Below are positions 10,262-23,613 of a DNA stretch of 64,000 nucleotides, one piece after another. The translations under genes were made by a program, and so were the position numbers. Source of the stretch: Boesenbergia rotunda (lineage: Eukaryota > Streptophyta > Magnoliopsida > Zingiberales > Zingiberaceae); the NCBI GenBank assembly GCA_024364735.1, contig JAGFNQ010000870.1, forward strand, positions 110,711-174,710. The letters run 5' to 3'. Numbering within the stretch: the first letter of the stretch is position 1; each line of letters starts with the position of its first letter. A model generated the notes under the pieces. The model saw nothing but the letters and a program-made list of their open reading frames with translations, searched no databases and had not been told where the DNA came from.

Positions 10262-12730
10262 GTGACGTGCCAAGAATGGCTTTTCGAACAAGATATGGAC
10301 ACTACGAGTTTGTGGTCATGCCTTTTGGAGTGACAAATGCCCCTGCAACATTCATGGATCTAATGAATTGAGTATTCAAGGAGTTTCTTGATAAGTTCAT
10401 CATAGTCTTCATTGATGATATCCTAGTCTATTCAAAGTCTCAGGAAGAACATGATGAACATCGGATGGTAGTGTTGATGACGCTACAACAGCAGAAGTTA
10501 TATGCCAAGTTTTCAAAGTGTGAATTTTGGCTTGACCGAGTGGCTTTCCTAGGCCACATCATTTCCAAGGAAGGTATTATGGTAGACCCCGCCAAGATTG
10601 AAACAATTAGTAATTGGGGTCGACCAAAGAATGCTAGTGAGATCAGGAGCTTTCTGAGTTTAGCAGGGTACTACAGAAGATTCGTGGAGGACTTCTCCAA
10701 GATAGCTTCTCCACTAACCGCCCTTACCAAAAAGAATAAGAAGTACAAATGGACTGAAGATTGTGAGTGGAGTTTTATTGACTTGAAGAAGAGATTGACA
10801 AGTGCTCCCATTCTTACAATTCCAGAAAGTGATAGAAGTTTTGACATATACAGTGATGCCTCATAGTTGGGACTGGGAGCCGTACTCATGCAAGAAGGCA
10901 AGGTCATTGCTTATGCCTCTCGACAACTCAAGGATTATGAAAAGAACTACCCTACTCATGATATTGAGTTAGCCACCGTAGTCTTCGCCCTCAAGATGTG
11001 GAGACATTACCTATACGGAGTCCAGTGCAGGATTTACATAGATCACCAGAGTCTAAGGTATTTCTTCACTCAGAAGGTCCTGAATATGAGACAGCGAAGG
11101 TGACTGGAGTTAGTTAAAGATTATGACTGTGAGATTCTCTACCACCCCGGTAAAGCAAATAGGGTGTCGGACGCGTTAAGCAGAAAGACTTGCGCAACTT
11201 TGATTCCCTTTCATCACTGTCACCACCACTGCAGAAAGAGATAGTAGATTATGGAGTGGAGATCGTAGATGGGCACCTCTCAGTATTGACACTAGAGTCA
11301 ACTTTGCTTGAGGATATACAGAAAATGCTAGAGCAAGATTCTGACATTTAAAGGATCAAGCAAGAGACGCAAGAAGGAGAAAGTACAGAGTTTAGAGTAT
11401 CTGACAGTGGGATACTCTATTATGGAGACCGCCTATGTGTCCCTAGCAGTGACGAGCTAAGAAAGAAGATTCTTGAGGAAGCCCATAGAACTCCCTACTC
11501 TATGCATCCTGGTTCTACCAAAATGTACCAGGATTTGAAAAGAAGATTTTGGTGGTCCGGAATGAAAAGAGATGTAGCTAAGTATGTCAGTACCTGCCTG
11601 ACATGTCAAAGAGTGAAAGCAAAACACCTGAGGCTAGGAGGAGTCCTACATCCCATATAGATTCCGGAGTGGAAATGGGAAGACATAGCCATGAACTTCT
11701 TGTTGGTCTACCCAAGACAACAAATGGCTATGATGCTATCTGGGTAATCATAGACAGATTGACCAAGTCTGCCCATTTCTTGGCAATCAAAGTGTCCTAC
11801 TCCATAGAAACACTAGCCCAGTTATATGTTTAAGAAGTCATCCGACTACATGGAGTTCCGAAGACCATTATCTCCGATAGAGATGGTCGTTTCACTTCAC
11901 ACATTTGGAAGTGTGTACAAACAGCACTTGGCACCAAACTGATGTTTAGCACAGCTTTCCATCCGCATACTGATGGGCAGACAGAAAGAGTAAATCAAGT
12001 TTTAGAGGATATGCTTAGAGCTTGTGCATTAGATTTCAAGGGCAGTTGGTGCAAGTACTTGTGTTTAGCTGAGTTCGCCTACAATAATAGTTACCAAGCT
12101 ACTATTGGTATGACGCCTTATGAAGCTCTTTATGGTAGGAGGTGCAAATCCTATCTATTGGTATGAAGGTAGTGAGAAGAAAGAAATGGGGTTTCAGACT
12201 GATCTTATTGAGGATACTACAGAAGCTATAAAGAGCATCTGCCAAAGAATAGAAACTGCTCAGAGTAGGCAGAAGAGTTATGCCGATGTGCGACACAGAC
12301 CACTAGAGTTCGAGGTTGGGGATACAATTTTCCTCAAAGTAGCCCCCATGAAAGGAGTACTGAGATTTGGCAAGAAAAGTAAGCTAAGTTCTCGTTACAT
12401 AGGACCTTACCTAATAACGAAAAGAGTTGGCAAGGTAGCTTATGAGTTAGAGCTACCTCCAGAGATGTCAGCTATTCACAATGTGCTCCATGTCTCAATG
12501 CTAAAGAAACATGTTCCGATGCCAACCAAGTGATTGAGCCACAGACGGTACAAGTTCAATAAGATCTCAGTTATGAAAGTCGACCTATTCAGATAATAGA
12601 TTGAGCAGTCAAGAGACTGAGGAACAAAGAGGTACCCTTAGTGAAGGTTCTATGGCTAAACCAGAAGCATGAAGAGGCAACTTGGGAAACAGAAGATAGC
12701 ATGAGGCAAAAGTATCCTGAGTTATTCTAA
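10262..12730 (+). pseudogene. pol: Gypsy element J: RT, RNase H, integrase and chromodomain-type C-terminus
   Basis: Begins inside reverse transcriptase ([16 protein letters not shown]), because B is inserted there. Next come the catalytic FIDDIL motif (~10410), RNase H (IYSDAS, ~10850), the integrase HHCC zinc site (~11500-11620), the integrase core with ISDRDGRFTS (~11870) and AFHPHTDGQTERVNQ (~11960), and a C-terminal end EATWETEDSMRQKYPELF typical of Tekay/Del chromoviruses. The frame is broken by several stops (for example 10369, 10864, 11101, 11830) and frameshifts. Several stops fit C-to-T or G-to-A change at Arg, Gln or Trp codons. Gag, protease and the N-terminal RT would lie left of the window. 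Confidence 0.88.
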
Positions 12731-12750
12731 GTTTGAAGATGAACTTTCCA

Positions 12751-12765
12751 TAAGGTAAGGAGGAT
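12751..12765 (+). other. Polypurine tract of element J
   Basis: TAAGGTAAGGAGGAT directly precedes the LTR start TGTAACACC and would prime plus-strand synthesis. Its place 20 bases after the pol stop is normal for chromoviruses. Confidence 0.7.
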
Positions 12766-12838
12766 TGTAACACCTAAATTTTTCAAAATTTTTCAAAAAT
12801 AAACAAAAAGAAACTTAAAAAAAAATCTTTTAAAGAGT

Positions 12839-12908
12839 CGGAGTGAGGGATTGAACCTATGACCCATGAGTTGGGATTAATTCCAAGCTACCAACCAAGT
12901 TAGTGATC
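12839..12908 (-). repeat. tRNA-like module near the 5' end of LTR J (antisense)
   Basis: On the minus strand it carries a near-perfect B box (GGTTCAATCCC) about 45 bases after an A-box-like TTGGTTGGTAGC. There is no convincing acceptor stem, so it is not a functional tRNA gene. It looks like a tRNA-derived (SINE-like) piece fixed in the LTR. Confidence 0.5.
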
Positions 12909-14274
12909 ATTTAAATAAAAAATGGAGTCAATATTAGATAAGTAATAGAAAGCATCCTTTAGGGGAAATAGTTCAACTTCCACTTAATATATAAAGGATA
13001 GAAGAGAGAGAAAACCAAGGGTTTTCTCCTCCTTCTTCTTCCCTGTGAAAACCAAGAGAGGAGAGGTTAGGGTTTCTCACCAAAGGGCAACTAGAGTTCT
13101 CTCCTACGACCAAGGGTTGGAAGATCGCGAAGGAAGGAGATTCTACGCCGGGTAGTAAGTTTCGAAGCCCAAGGATGTAAGTAGATCACCCACCTGCAAT
13201 AGAAGTAGTTTCGTGTGATTCTAATCAAAATTCTAAGCTTTTTGATGATGTGATCCTAGTATAGCAAGACCACAGTCTTGATTTGCCCAAAACAAGTTTT
13301 GAGATTTCGGCACGCAAGGTGTTCGATAAAAGTTCTAAGTAGGACCAAAGTCTTACTAAGCCCTAGAACGAGTTCTAGGACTAAGAAATGAGATAAGAAA
13401 CAAGACCAAGGTCTTGTTGTGTCCTAAAATAAGTTTTTGGGACCATACCCTTTTTAAGTGCTAAATTAGATATTTAAATACAAGCATGAGTATAAGTTTA
13501 AGTATATTACTTTGAAAGACCGAGGTCTTTTTGGCATGTACCGGGCCGAGGCTCACAAGATCTAGGCGATCCTAGTAGACGCTCTATTAGGATTCGGTGG
13601 CTAGCTACCCCGAAACCTATTAGGGATGCACGCATTGGTACTAAGGCGGGCCCAAAGAAGAATGTTTATTATTTTGAAGTATATGAAGTATAAGATAAGT
13701 TTCAAATTTTTCCATAACAAGTATTCATTTCAAGCAAAGTTCCTTTCTAATGCAAGAATATTCATGGGCATCTTTCATGTTGAAGAATGGTATTTCCGTT
13801 ACAAGCATGTTTCAAAGCAAGCATATGCATGTTCATATCGAATGCATGTTTTGTGAGTTAGGTATCTACTTACTATGCAAATTGCTTATAGTTGCATCCT
13901 TTTATTGCAGATAAAGATTAAAAAAAGATATAGAGCATGGCGGCTACAGGATGGATGGTTGGTGCTAGTGGTGGCGGGACAGTGGAATGAGATCCTTCGG
14001 GATAAGTTGTTAATGTTCCAAGCTCTAAACAATAGAATGTTATGAGTTTCATGAGTTTATGATTTATGGGTCATATTAGTAGTTTTATTTCTGCAAAAGA
14101 CTTTAAGTTGAGTTGTCATGATTTGAAGTTGATACGCATGCTAAATGGAGTATGATTGAGTCCAATTATGATGGTTTATATGATTATGAGTCTTCTATTT
14201 GTTGTGTAGTCGAAATGGGATGTATAAGTACACTTGATCAGTGTTTCTTAGACCTGAAAATTGCAGTTCCAGGC

Positions 14275-14365
14275 ATATCAGTGGACTGATGCTGGTACCA
14301 GTCGACTGGTCGACAAAATAGAAAGATCAGTCGACTGATAATTTATCAGTCGACTGGTGCCAATT
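14275..14365. repeat. CAGTCGACTG palindrome cluster in LTR J
   Basis: Contains TACCAGTCGACTGGT, ATCAGTCGACTGAT (twice in variants) and a mutated ATCAGTGGACTGAT within 90 bp. The flanks of the core change in step (CC/GG or AT/AT), so the inverted symmetry is kept. Similar clusters occur in gypsy I and copia D. Confidence 0.75.
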
Positions 14366-14384
14366 TAAAACAGAAAGTGTTTTA

Positions 14385-14442
14385 GGGCTGTTGGTTAGTG
14401 CTTGGGCCTTGCAACAAGAGGTTTAGGGTTCAAATCCTGCCA
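14385..14442 (+). repeat. tRNA-like module near the 3' end of LTR J (sense)
   Basis: GGCTGTTGGTTAGTGC resembles an A box region, and GGTTCAAATCC fits the B-box consensus about 30 bases later. The acceptor stem is missing. A related module lies at the matching end of both LTRs of element I. Confidence 0.5.
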
Positions 14443-14555
14443 AAGCCAACAATAGTTAAATTTATTTATTTTTTTAATTCGATTGATTTTGGCCCAGCAG
14501 TAAAGTCAACGTAACGACCCTATAAGGTCAAGGTTAGTAAGAGAGGGTCGTTACA

Positions 14556-14689
14556 CGGTCTAACCTAGGATTTCATTTTGAAATCCAAAGTCAGGATTAG
14601 ATAGCTCCGGTTGTCCTACATGAATATATTTCTTATATTATTTATTGCATTTTGACTAACTTATTTTGTAGCCCAAAAAGTTGACCGAC
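14556..14689 (+). mobile_element. Fragment of 5' LTR of Sirevirus-like element C, left of the TRIM
   Basis: Resembles 21600-21740 in the 3' LTR of C (TCTAACCTAGGATTTC..., AAATCC.AAGTCAG). The upstream part of this LTR is off the window beyond J. At 14690 a TRIM interrupts it; the LTR resumes at 15403. Confidence 0.65.
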
Positions 14690-15402
14690 TATTAGGACCG
14701 AATGGAATTTAGATATCTCCACAATGGTATAATATTGTCCATTATGGGCCTAAGCCCTCATGGTTTTGCTATTGGGCTCTCCCAAAAGGTCTCATGCCAA
14801 TGGAGATATTTTTTTTCCTTATAAGCCTATAATCTTTCCCATGTGTTTTCGATATGGGACTATGTTTGCAACCTTGCATCCCCAACAATCCCCCCCCCTC
14901 AAATAATGAACCACAAGCCCCCCTCAAGCGGAAATTTCTGTTTGATATCCGATCCTCAACCCACCAGGACTTTCTATCCCTCGGTCCACCTGACCTACTA
15001 GGACTTCACCACCTAGCCACAACTAGGACTTCCCTGCTTAGTGTCTCGTTCTCTTGATCAATATATGGGAGCCCACACATCCTTTATTCAAGGCTTAACC
15101 CACATGTTTAGATCTGGATCATGGCTCTAGCTCGTTCTTCTTCTGACGGTTAGTCCGGTGAAGAGCGACCTGTCTCTGATATTAATTGTTAGGACCGAAA
15201 GAATTTTGATATCTCCACAATGGTATGAAGAGCGACCTGGCTATGATATTGTCCACTTTGGGCCTAAGCCCTCATGGTTTTTCTCTTGAGTTGTCTCAAA
15301 AAGTCTCATGCCAATGAAGATATATTTTTTTTCCTTATAAGACTATGATCTTTCCTATGTGTTTTCAATATGGGACTATGTTTAAACCTCGCAATCCTAA
15401 CA
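14690..15402 (-). mobile_element. TRIM (miniature LTR retrotransposon)
   Basis: Two related short repeats, 14690-14887 (198 bp) and 15187-15402 (216 bp), flank a 299-bp core with no ORF. The right repeat starts TGTTAGGACC; the left one has decayed to TATTAGGACC. A purine tract (minus GAGGGGGGGGGAT, about 14888-14900) adjoins the left repeat and a decayed PBS (minus TAATATCAGAGA, 15173-15184) adjoins the right one, fixing the minus orientation. The LTR text (TATGGGACTATGTTTG...) resembles a short LTR sequence common in plants. Flanks CCGAC and CCAGC are only a doubtful target duplication. Lack of a 5S rRNA-like part argues against the Cassandra family. Confidence 0.75.
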
Positions 15403-16099
15403 CCAGCTGTCTTAAGGGTGCCCCAGAGGACCTGGGCGCCTGAGTACACAAGCACTCGAGAGGTCTCGGGTGCCCAGTTGATTTTTCTCACCGTTTGCGA
15501 AGCTGAGTTAGTGGCTGCTGATTGGACGGGTCATGTAAGCACTCAGGCGCCATAGAGCACTCAGGCACCCGAGAGACGAAAAAGTGTGACCAAGTTAGCA
15601 GATGACGACGCGACCGAAGCGGCGATGTGGAGGCACCCCTATGCGTACTCGGGCACCCAAGTACCAAAATAAAAGGTGTTTCACCATTCAGTCTCAGCAA
15701 TGATTTACAATCACTACAATCAAGTTTTTAGCTTTCTGTGCTCAAGTTCGCTGCGCCAAAACAGTCCAAGATCGACAACACGCTGCTTTGATGACGAAAT
15801 GCCCTTGCTCTTATTTAAGAAAGTGTTGTCGATATAGATTTACATTTTTATTTGTACTTAAACTTACATATTCTGTAACCCATTTTGCGAATTATAGAAT
15901 TGCCCAACTAAAATGGTCAAGGATCGTGGGCCTTGCAGTAGGAGCCATCATAGATTCCGAACCAAGTAAAAACAAAGTTGTTACCGTTGTTTTGACTTGA
16001 TCCTTTTATTATTCTGCTGTGTTTACTCATGTTTTAAATAAAATAAAAATCGTATCAATATTCTCACCCCCCCCTCTCTATCGATCACATTGATCCCAA
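15403..16099 (+). mobile_element. 5' LTR of Sirevirus-like element C, right of the TRIM
   Basis: GGGCGCC-type palindromes (15420-15660), then R-like sequence, then 15895-16099, which is the reverse complement of the PBS-proximal LTR ends of L and H (CCTTGG.GTAGGAGCC; CACCCCCCCTCT). The LTR end and PBS are decayed: GATCCCAATGGGAAGTC stands where GATCCAACA plus TGGTATC would be expected. The end at 16099 is approximate. Confidence 0.7.
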
Positions 16100-17330
16100 T
16101 GGGAAGTCATTCTAAGAAGTCAGGTAGGGTAAGACGCACCCTATTTGTTATTTTTAACTCGGTGGAACTAGTCGATGTTACCTCTCCACATCCTAGACTA
16201 GTTAGACTAGGGTTATCAAAGAGTATGTTAAAAGTATAATTTCTATAAAAAACTTTGTCTAGGAAGGGATCATTGCTCCGATAAGCAAGAATGTCTCTGT
16301 GTTTTGCCAAGACCTGGAAACCAATTTTTGAAATATACATTTAAATTACTACTTGTTAAACCTAAATCTAACAAAAAGTCAAATTAACATTCTTAAATCA
16401 ACTCAATTCATCTCACAAAATTATATGATTACTCTGGTTGATAACTTTAGACAGAGTGAGATAATTAAGAATAACATTTGATTTAGTACTATCTTCCAAC
16501 TTTAATTGTACACTTTAACTAAATTAAAATCTACCTTAATTAAGCTTTAACATAAATAAAATCTACCTTAATTAAACTTTAACATAATTAAAATCTACCT
16601 TAACTAAACTTTAACTTAATTTAAGCTTACTTATTAATTAAAACGTTAACTTTAATTAAAATCTACCTTAATTAAAACTTTAACTTTAATTAAATCTACA
16701 TTAATTAAATTTTAACTTAATTAAAACTTTAACATAATTTAAATCATTCATAATTAAACTTTAACATAATTTAAACTTACTTGATTAAAATTTTATCTTT
16801 AACTTTAATTAAAATCTTGCTTTATTAAACTTTAACTTAATTTAAACTTACTTAATTAAAACTTTAACTTAATTAAAATCTATCATAATTAAACTTTACC
16901 ATAATTAATATCTACCTAATTAAAATTTTAACTTAATTAAAATCTACCTTAATTAAACATTAGCTTAATTAAAATCTACCTTAGTTTAAACTTTAACATA
17001 ATTTAAACTTACATAATTAAATTTTAACCTAATTTAAAATCTACCATAATTAAAACCTTAACTTAAATAAAATTTTAAATTAATTTAAAATCTACCTTAA
17101 TTAAAACTTTAGCATTAGTTAAAATCTACCTTAATTAATCTTTAACTTAATTTAAACATACTTAATTAAATGATTAACTTTAATTAAAAATCTATACTTA
17201 ATTAACTTTAATTAAAATTTAACTTTAACTTTAAAAAAAATCTGATTAATAAACTTAACTCAAACTTAATTTTGTAACTCAACTAAACTAAAGTTTTTCA
17301 TTTAAACATAGAGTAAATTTTCCTTTTTAA
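16100..17330 (+). mobile_element. Element C: leader region with conserved block and AT-rich repeat; gag missing
   Basis: 16100-16340 is the conserved block also found in B and H (TTTGCCAAGACCTGGAAACC). About 16490-17270 is a degenerate tandem repeat of ~33 bp around TTAATTAAAATCTACCTTAA and ACTTTAACATAATT. No Gag sequence is present between the LTR and the protease, so gag was deleted. Confidence 0.65.
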
Positions 17331-17343
17331 AATGTAGGAAATC

Positions 17344-19114
17344 AAATGGATATTGGACAGTAGGTGCTCCAAACACATGACTAGGTATCCCACCAAATTT
17401 ACTGGGTTAAAATACAAAAGCCTAGGAACCGTTGCATTTGGAAATAATGGTAAACTTAAGGTGTTCTCTGATTTCATTGTTAAATGAGTACAACTCGTTG
17501 AAAATTTTCAATTTAATCTACTTAGTATTAGTCAATTGTATGATATCGGTTATAAGGTTAAGTTCCGATCAACTAAATATGTGATTAAACACACTAACAA
17601 TCCTAATATAACACTTAAGGGACTTAGGCATAATAAAATTTATAAAATTAAGCTTACCAGATCCTTAGAAAATTATCTCTTAACCCAAAATGAGCAAACC
17701 AGACTTTGGCATAGAAGACTTGCACATACACAATTTAGAAGGTTATCCAACTAAAATGGCTTAGTTAGAGGCATACCAAAACTACCTAATCTTGAGTCAA
17801 CAATCTATAATACTTGTCAACAAGGAAAACAAACCAAATCAACTCACAAATCGACCAATCAAATATAAACTAATTCAATACTTGAATTAATTCACATAGA
17901 CCTATTTGACTCACATGGAATTAAGTCTATAAATGGAAGTCTCTATTGTCTTGTAATTATTGATGATTATTCAAGATTCACTTAGGTTAAATTCCTAAAA
18001 TGTAAAGATGAAAATTTTGAAATATTTTACCACTTTTGCAAACAAATAGAAAATGAAAATCGATTAAAAAATAAAAGAATTAGGAGTAATAATGGTGGTG
18101 AATTTAAAAATAAAAAATTCAACCAATTTTGATTAAAAAATGGATATCATCATGAATTCTGTTATCCTAAAACACCATTACAAAATGGAATTATGGAAAG
18201 AAAAAATAGAACTCTACAAGAAGCAACAAGAATAATGCTTAACGAATATAACTCACCAAAATATCTTTGGGTCGAAGCTGTTAGTACAACATGTTATGTT
18301 CAAAATAGAACAACCTTTAATAAAAACCTCAAAAAACATCTTTTGAAATTTATTACAATAAATTACCTAATATTAAATATTTCAAAGTTTTTGGGTCTAA
18401 TGTTTATATCCTAAATACAAGAGAATACCTAGGAAAATTTATTTCTAAGGTTGAAATGAAATTTTTGTTGGTTATTCACTTACTACTAAAGCCTATAAAG
18501 TCTACAATAACACCACCTTAAAAATTGGAGAAACCACAAATATTAAATTTGATGAATCTAAGGACTCTAATCAAACCCAATATAAACCTATTGATTTTGT
18601 GAGGTCTAGTATTGATGACTTAGTGCCAAGTCAAATAGATGACCAAGAAGATAGTTTAGTTGAGATACATCACAACAAATAAAGACAAAAATCCGCACAT
18701 GTCAGTTTAGCTCACCCAACAAATCAAATGATAGGTGATCCAAACATAAGGGTCCAAACTAGATCTGTCTTTAGGAACCTAAGTCAAATTGCCTTGATCT
18801 CTAAAATTGAACCCAAAACTATAAAAGAGTCGTTACTTGACCCTGATTGGATTATAGCTATACAAGAGGAATTAGCTCAATTTGAACATAGTGGAGTTTG
18901 GGATTTAGTACCTTTACCCAAAAATAAAAAATTTATTAAAACAAAATGGGTATTTAGGAATAAACTAAATGAACAAGGTGAAACAGTTAGAAATAAGGTA
19001 AGATTAGTAGCTCAAGGAGAAATTGAACTTAATCATATTGATTCTAAATCTAATCTAGTCGATATATTCACTAAACCACTTCTAGAATCTGGATTTAGTA
19101 ACATAAAAAGATAA
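17344..19114 (+). pseudogene. pol: Element C: protease, integrase and the two ends of RT/RNase H
   Basis: Order: protease (WILDSRCSKHMT; the catalytic DSG is DSR) at ~17347; pre-integrase zinc region (LWHRRLAH) at ~17705; integrase core (IDDYSRFT ~17960; NNGGEFKNK ~18095; QNGIMERKNRTLQEA ~18185); then a copia connection segment; then the start of RT (NKFIKTKWVFRNKLNEQGE-like). Near 19019 the sequence jumps, still in frame, from RLVAQG of RT to the far end of RNase H (NLVDIFTKPL). Roughly the whole RT core and most of RNase H are gone. Stops and frameshifts also break it (for example 17486, 17752, 18131). The motifs fit the Sirevirus branch of Ty1/copia. Confidence 0.85.
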
Positions 19115-20687
<1,573 letters not shown>

Positions 20688-21826
20688 TGTTGGTGCAGTT
20701 TGCACTAATAGTCAAACTCAGGTTTTGATTAATGATAAATAGGTTAAAGTTAGGTTTGTTGTTATCTAACCTTGTTACCAAGTGTGCAGGATTGAAAGGC
20801 CTAGAACTTGACACCAGGCTAAAGTCTAGGGTGGTGGAGTCCTAGCAAGAAGTCCAAGGTGGTAGAGTCTTGGCAAAAGTCCAGTTGGGTCCGAGAGGCT
20901 GGCTACTGACTGAAGTCTAGGGTGGTTGAGTCCTGACAAAAGTCTAAATTGGTAGAGACATACCAGAAGTCCTAGTGGGTTAAGGAGCTGAGTATGTCCG
21001 GACAAGGTAAGTGAGGTAAGTCATTGGAGGAGCAAAATCTGAAGAGGACGAGTCCCTATTGTTGGTTCAAGATGCATTAGTGATGTCCTCCTCTAGTGTT
21101 TCAATGTTTAACAATAAGTTTAAGTTAGTGATACATTGAACAAAGGAAGGGTTAGTCAAGAAAGGAGTAACAAAGTGAAGAAAAGTCCTAGTTAACCTAG
21201 GCACGAAGTCCTGGTTCGATGAATTGGGCACTAAGTCCTGATCATGGATTGGGCACTAAGTCCTGGCCGCGAGCTGGGCACCTAAGACCTGACCGAGGGT
21301 TGGGCACGAAGTCCTGGTTTGTGGAATTGGGCAATAAGTCCTGCCCGAGGGCTGGGCACCGAAGTCCTGGTTCATGGAATTGGGCAATATGTCCTGGCCG
21401 AGGGCTGGGCACCAAAGTCTTGATTCGTGGAATTAGGCAATAAGTCTTAGTTGTGGACTGGGCACAAAGTCCTGGTCATGAGATTGGGCAAAAGTCCTGG
21501 TGAGTAAAGCTGGGCAAAAGTCCAACCGGATGGGCCGGGTGGCAACCGTCTCCTGAGAGGAGTAGGTAAAAGGAGAGTTCCCCGAGATGGGAAGATAGGC
21601 GTCAGTTCAACCTAGGGTTTCGTGGGAAATCCGAAGTCAGAACCAATTCATTAAGGCTAAGGTTGTATATGTGTTCGCCTTGTATTTATGTATCTTGCAG
21701 ATACTTAAAATTGAAGACAAAGCAGGTGAACAAACACAAGAGGTGGCTGGGAAACAAGCTCCTAGGCGCCTGTGTTCACACAGGTGCCCAAGAGAGGCAG
21801 GCGCCTCACTTGAAGCAGCTTGCTCT
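20688..21826 (+). mobile_element. 3' LTR of Sirevirus-like element C, truncated
   Basis: Starts TGTTGGTGCAGTTTGCAC after the purine tract. 21180-21540 is a decayed hairpin-repeat array in the reverse sense to that of B (GGGCACTAAGTCCTGG units). 21765-21800 holds GGCGCC palindromes. The LTR stops around 21815-21830, before its TATA and R/U5, where truncated element D begins in the other direction. The right-hand remainder is not in the window. Confidence 0.75.
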
Positions 21827-23556
21827 CAGGTCATATGTCTTGAGCATATCCACTATCTACTATCCATATGTTTGAGGCATCCTTGACTCTTACCTATAAA
21901 ACATGGAAAATGCAATCTTTTGGTACCCAAATTTTCAATCCACAAGCATCATTTAAAAATTTCTTTGATACCTAAGCCTTCTTGATGTTTCCCTTAGCCC
22001 CTTGTCTCCTAGATGCACAATTCCTACCCATAAGTGAAACAAAGGTCACTTCCTTGATCTTTGGCCTATATCCTAATCCGGCCTTGTTATAAACGGCTCT
22101 TTGACTGTTAATTATCATGTCTAGGTTGCTAGAGCCCACTTGAAATTTCCTAAGTGCTTTTGTGAGGTCCTCTACCTTTTTCCTTAGTTCCTTATTTTCA
22201 TTTTCAAAGCATGTATCATCATTTGACATAGTAGAATAAGCATGCAAATCTTCCTTAACTTTTGTAGATTCTACTCTAAGCATGGCAATTTCATCCTTTA
22301 AGTCCTTAATTTTTCTCCTAGCTCTAGCTAAATCCATGTTGTACTAGAAATAATCTTAACCAAAGTAGAAGAGGGTAAGCTATATACCTCACTTACCGAC
22401 ACCTCGGATTCGGATGATGATGATGATGAGCCACTTTCTTCTTCACTACTTGAGCTTCTCTCATCATCGGATGACTCTGAATGGTCCACTGCCATAAGCG
22501 CAAAGTGGGACACGTGCTCCTCTTCCTCCTCCGAGGATGATGGATCATCCCAAGTCGCCTTGAGGTTGGTGACACTCTTCTCTTTTCCCTTTGTCCTCTT
22601 CTTGTCACCTCTCTTCTTCTCTTCCTTCTTTTCTTCCTTTCTCTTTAGTTGGGGGCACTCATTCTCCATCCCTCTTGGTGGCAGTTGTAGCAGATGATGT
22701 CCTTTGCCTTGCTTTTACTTTTGGATCCTTTCCTAGCATAAGACTTGTTAGAAAAACTTTTAAATGCCTTACGCATTTTTCTTACCATGAAGGCCTCTTG
22801 GTCACTATCCATAGAGGCACTGGACTCCTCTGAGTCGGATGAAGAGGAGTAGACCACCTTCTTCTTCTCCTTCTTCTTCTTCTTCTCCTTTTCTGCAATG
22901 AAAGCTATACCTTTCTCTTTGGCCGAAACATTAGCTTGCTCGTGCAATTCAAATTTGCAAAATAAATCATCTAATTTAACTATAGACAAATCCCTTGATA
23001 CTTTGTAGGCATCAACCATTGATGCCCACAAGGTTGTTCTCGGGAAGGATTGTAGAACGTACCTTACGAGATCCCAGTTTTTAACTTTCTCTCTAATCAC
23101 ATGGAGTTCGTTGATGATCTCCTTTACCCTTCCATGCAACTGGCTTACGGTCTCATTGGTCTTCATGGATAATGATTGGAGTTGGGCAACGAGTAGATCC
23201 TTCTTTGCCCTTCTAGACTCGTTGGACCCTTCATTGAGTTCAACGAGTTTCTCCCATAACTCCTTGGCGCTCTTGAATGTCCCCACCTTGTTGAGTTGCT
23301 CCTTTGAGAGCCCGCATTGAAGTGTGGTGGTGGCCTTCGCGTTTGATTGCGCCCTCTTCATGACATCCTTCGGCCATGATCTCATTAGCAGTGGCTCTCC
23401 TCTTTCATCGACGGGTGCATCGAATCCATCTACAACACTAATCCAATTTTCAATATCGTTCATCAAATAGTATTGCATTCTACCTTTCCAGTAGGCGAAA
23501 TCGTTCCCGTCGAAGAATGGCGGTCGTGCAGTGCTGTAACCCTCTTGAAACGCCAT
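21827..23556 (-). pseudogene. gag: Copia element D: Gag and the start of protease
   Basis: Gag starts MAFQEGYSTARPPFFDG (codon at 23556-23554), 43 bases after the PBS. Order: copia Gag domain (about residues 1-200, with LQCGLSKEQLNKVGTF and WASMVDAYKVSRDLS), a Lys/Ser/Asp-rich linker, one zinc knuckle (CYNCHQEG...ENECP; ~22660-22700), a Ser/Glu-rich stretch, a coiled coil (ENKELRKKVEDLTKAL) and a conserved GLGY segment. A short deletion at ~22668 removes the knuckle His and shifts frame. At 21882-21826 the protease begins (IWIVDSG, then a 2-base insertion, then CSRHMT) and is cut off by the junction with element C. Confidence 0.88.
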
Positions 23557-23598
23557 TTTCTTTACTCCGGTCGACAGTGAGTTCTCCCCAAGCGAACT

Positions 23599-23611
23599 GG
23601 CTCTGATACCA
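23599..23611 (-). other. Primer-binding site of element D
   Basis: Minus strand TGGTATCAGAGCC, two bases from the LTR start at 23614. It fixes the orientation of D. Confidence 0.85.
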
Positions 23612-23613
23612 AT

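Larger units (their letters stand above)
12766..14555 (+). mobile_element. 3' LTR of gypsy element J (1.8 kb)
   Basis: Termini TGTAACACC...GGTCGTTACA. It holds two tRNA-like modules, a block related to one in LTRs of I and M (about 13540-13640), and CAGTCGACTG palindromes (14275-14365). Beyond 14555 the sequence is the LTR of element C, so J was inserted there; CGGTC (14556-14560) is the expected target duplication, with its partner off the window. Confidence 0.85.

Noticed and set aside
10671..10907. Minus-strand ORF across gypsy J
   Set aside because: Shadow of the RT/RNase H frame on the plus strand.
14690..15402. Cassandra TRIM
   Set aside because: No 5S rRNA-like A/C box sequence could be found in the LTR.
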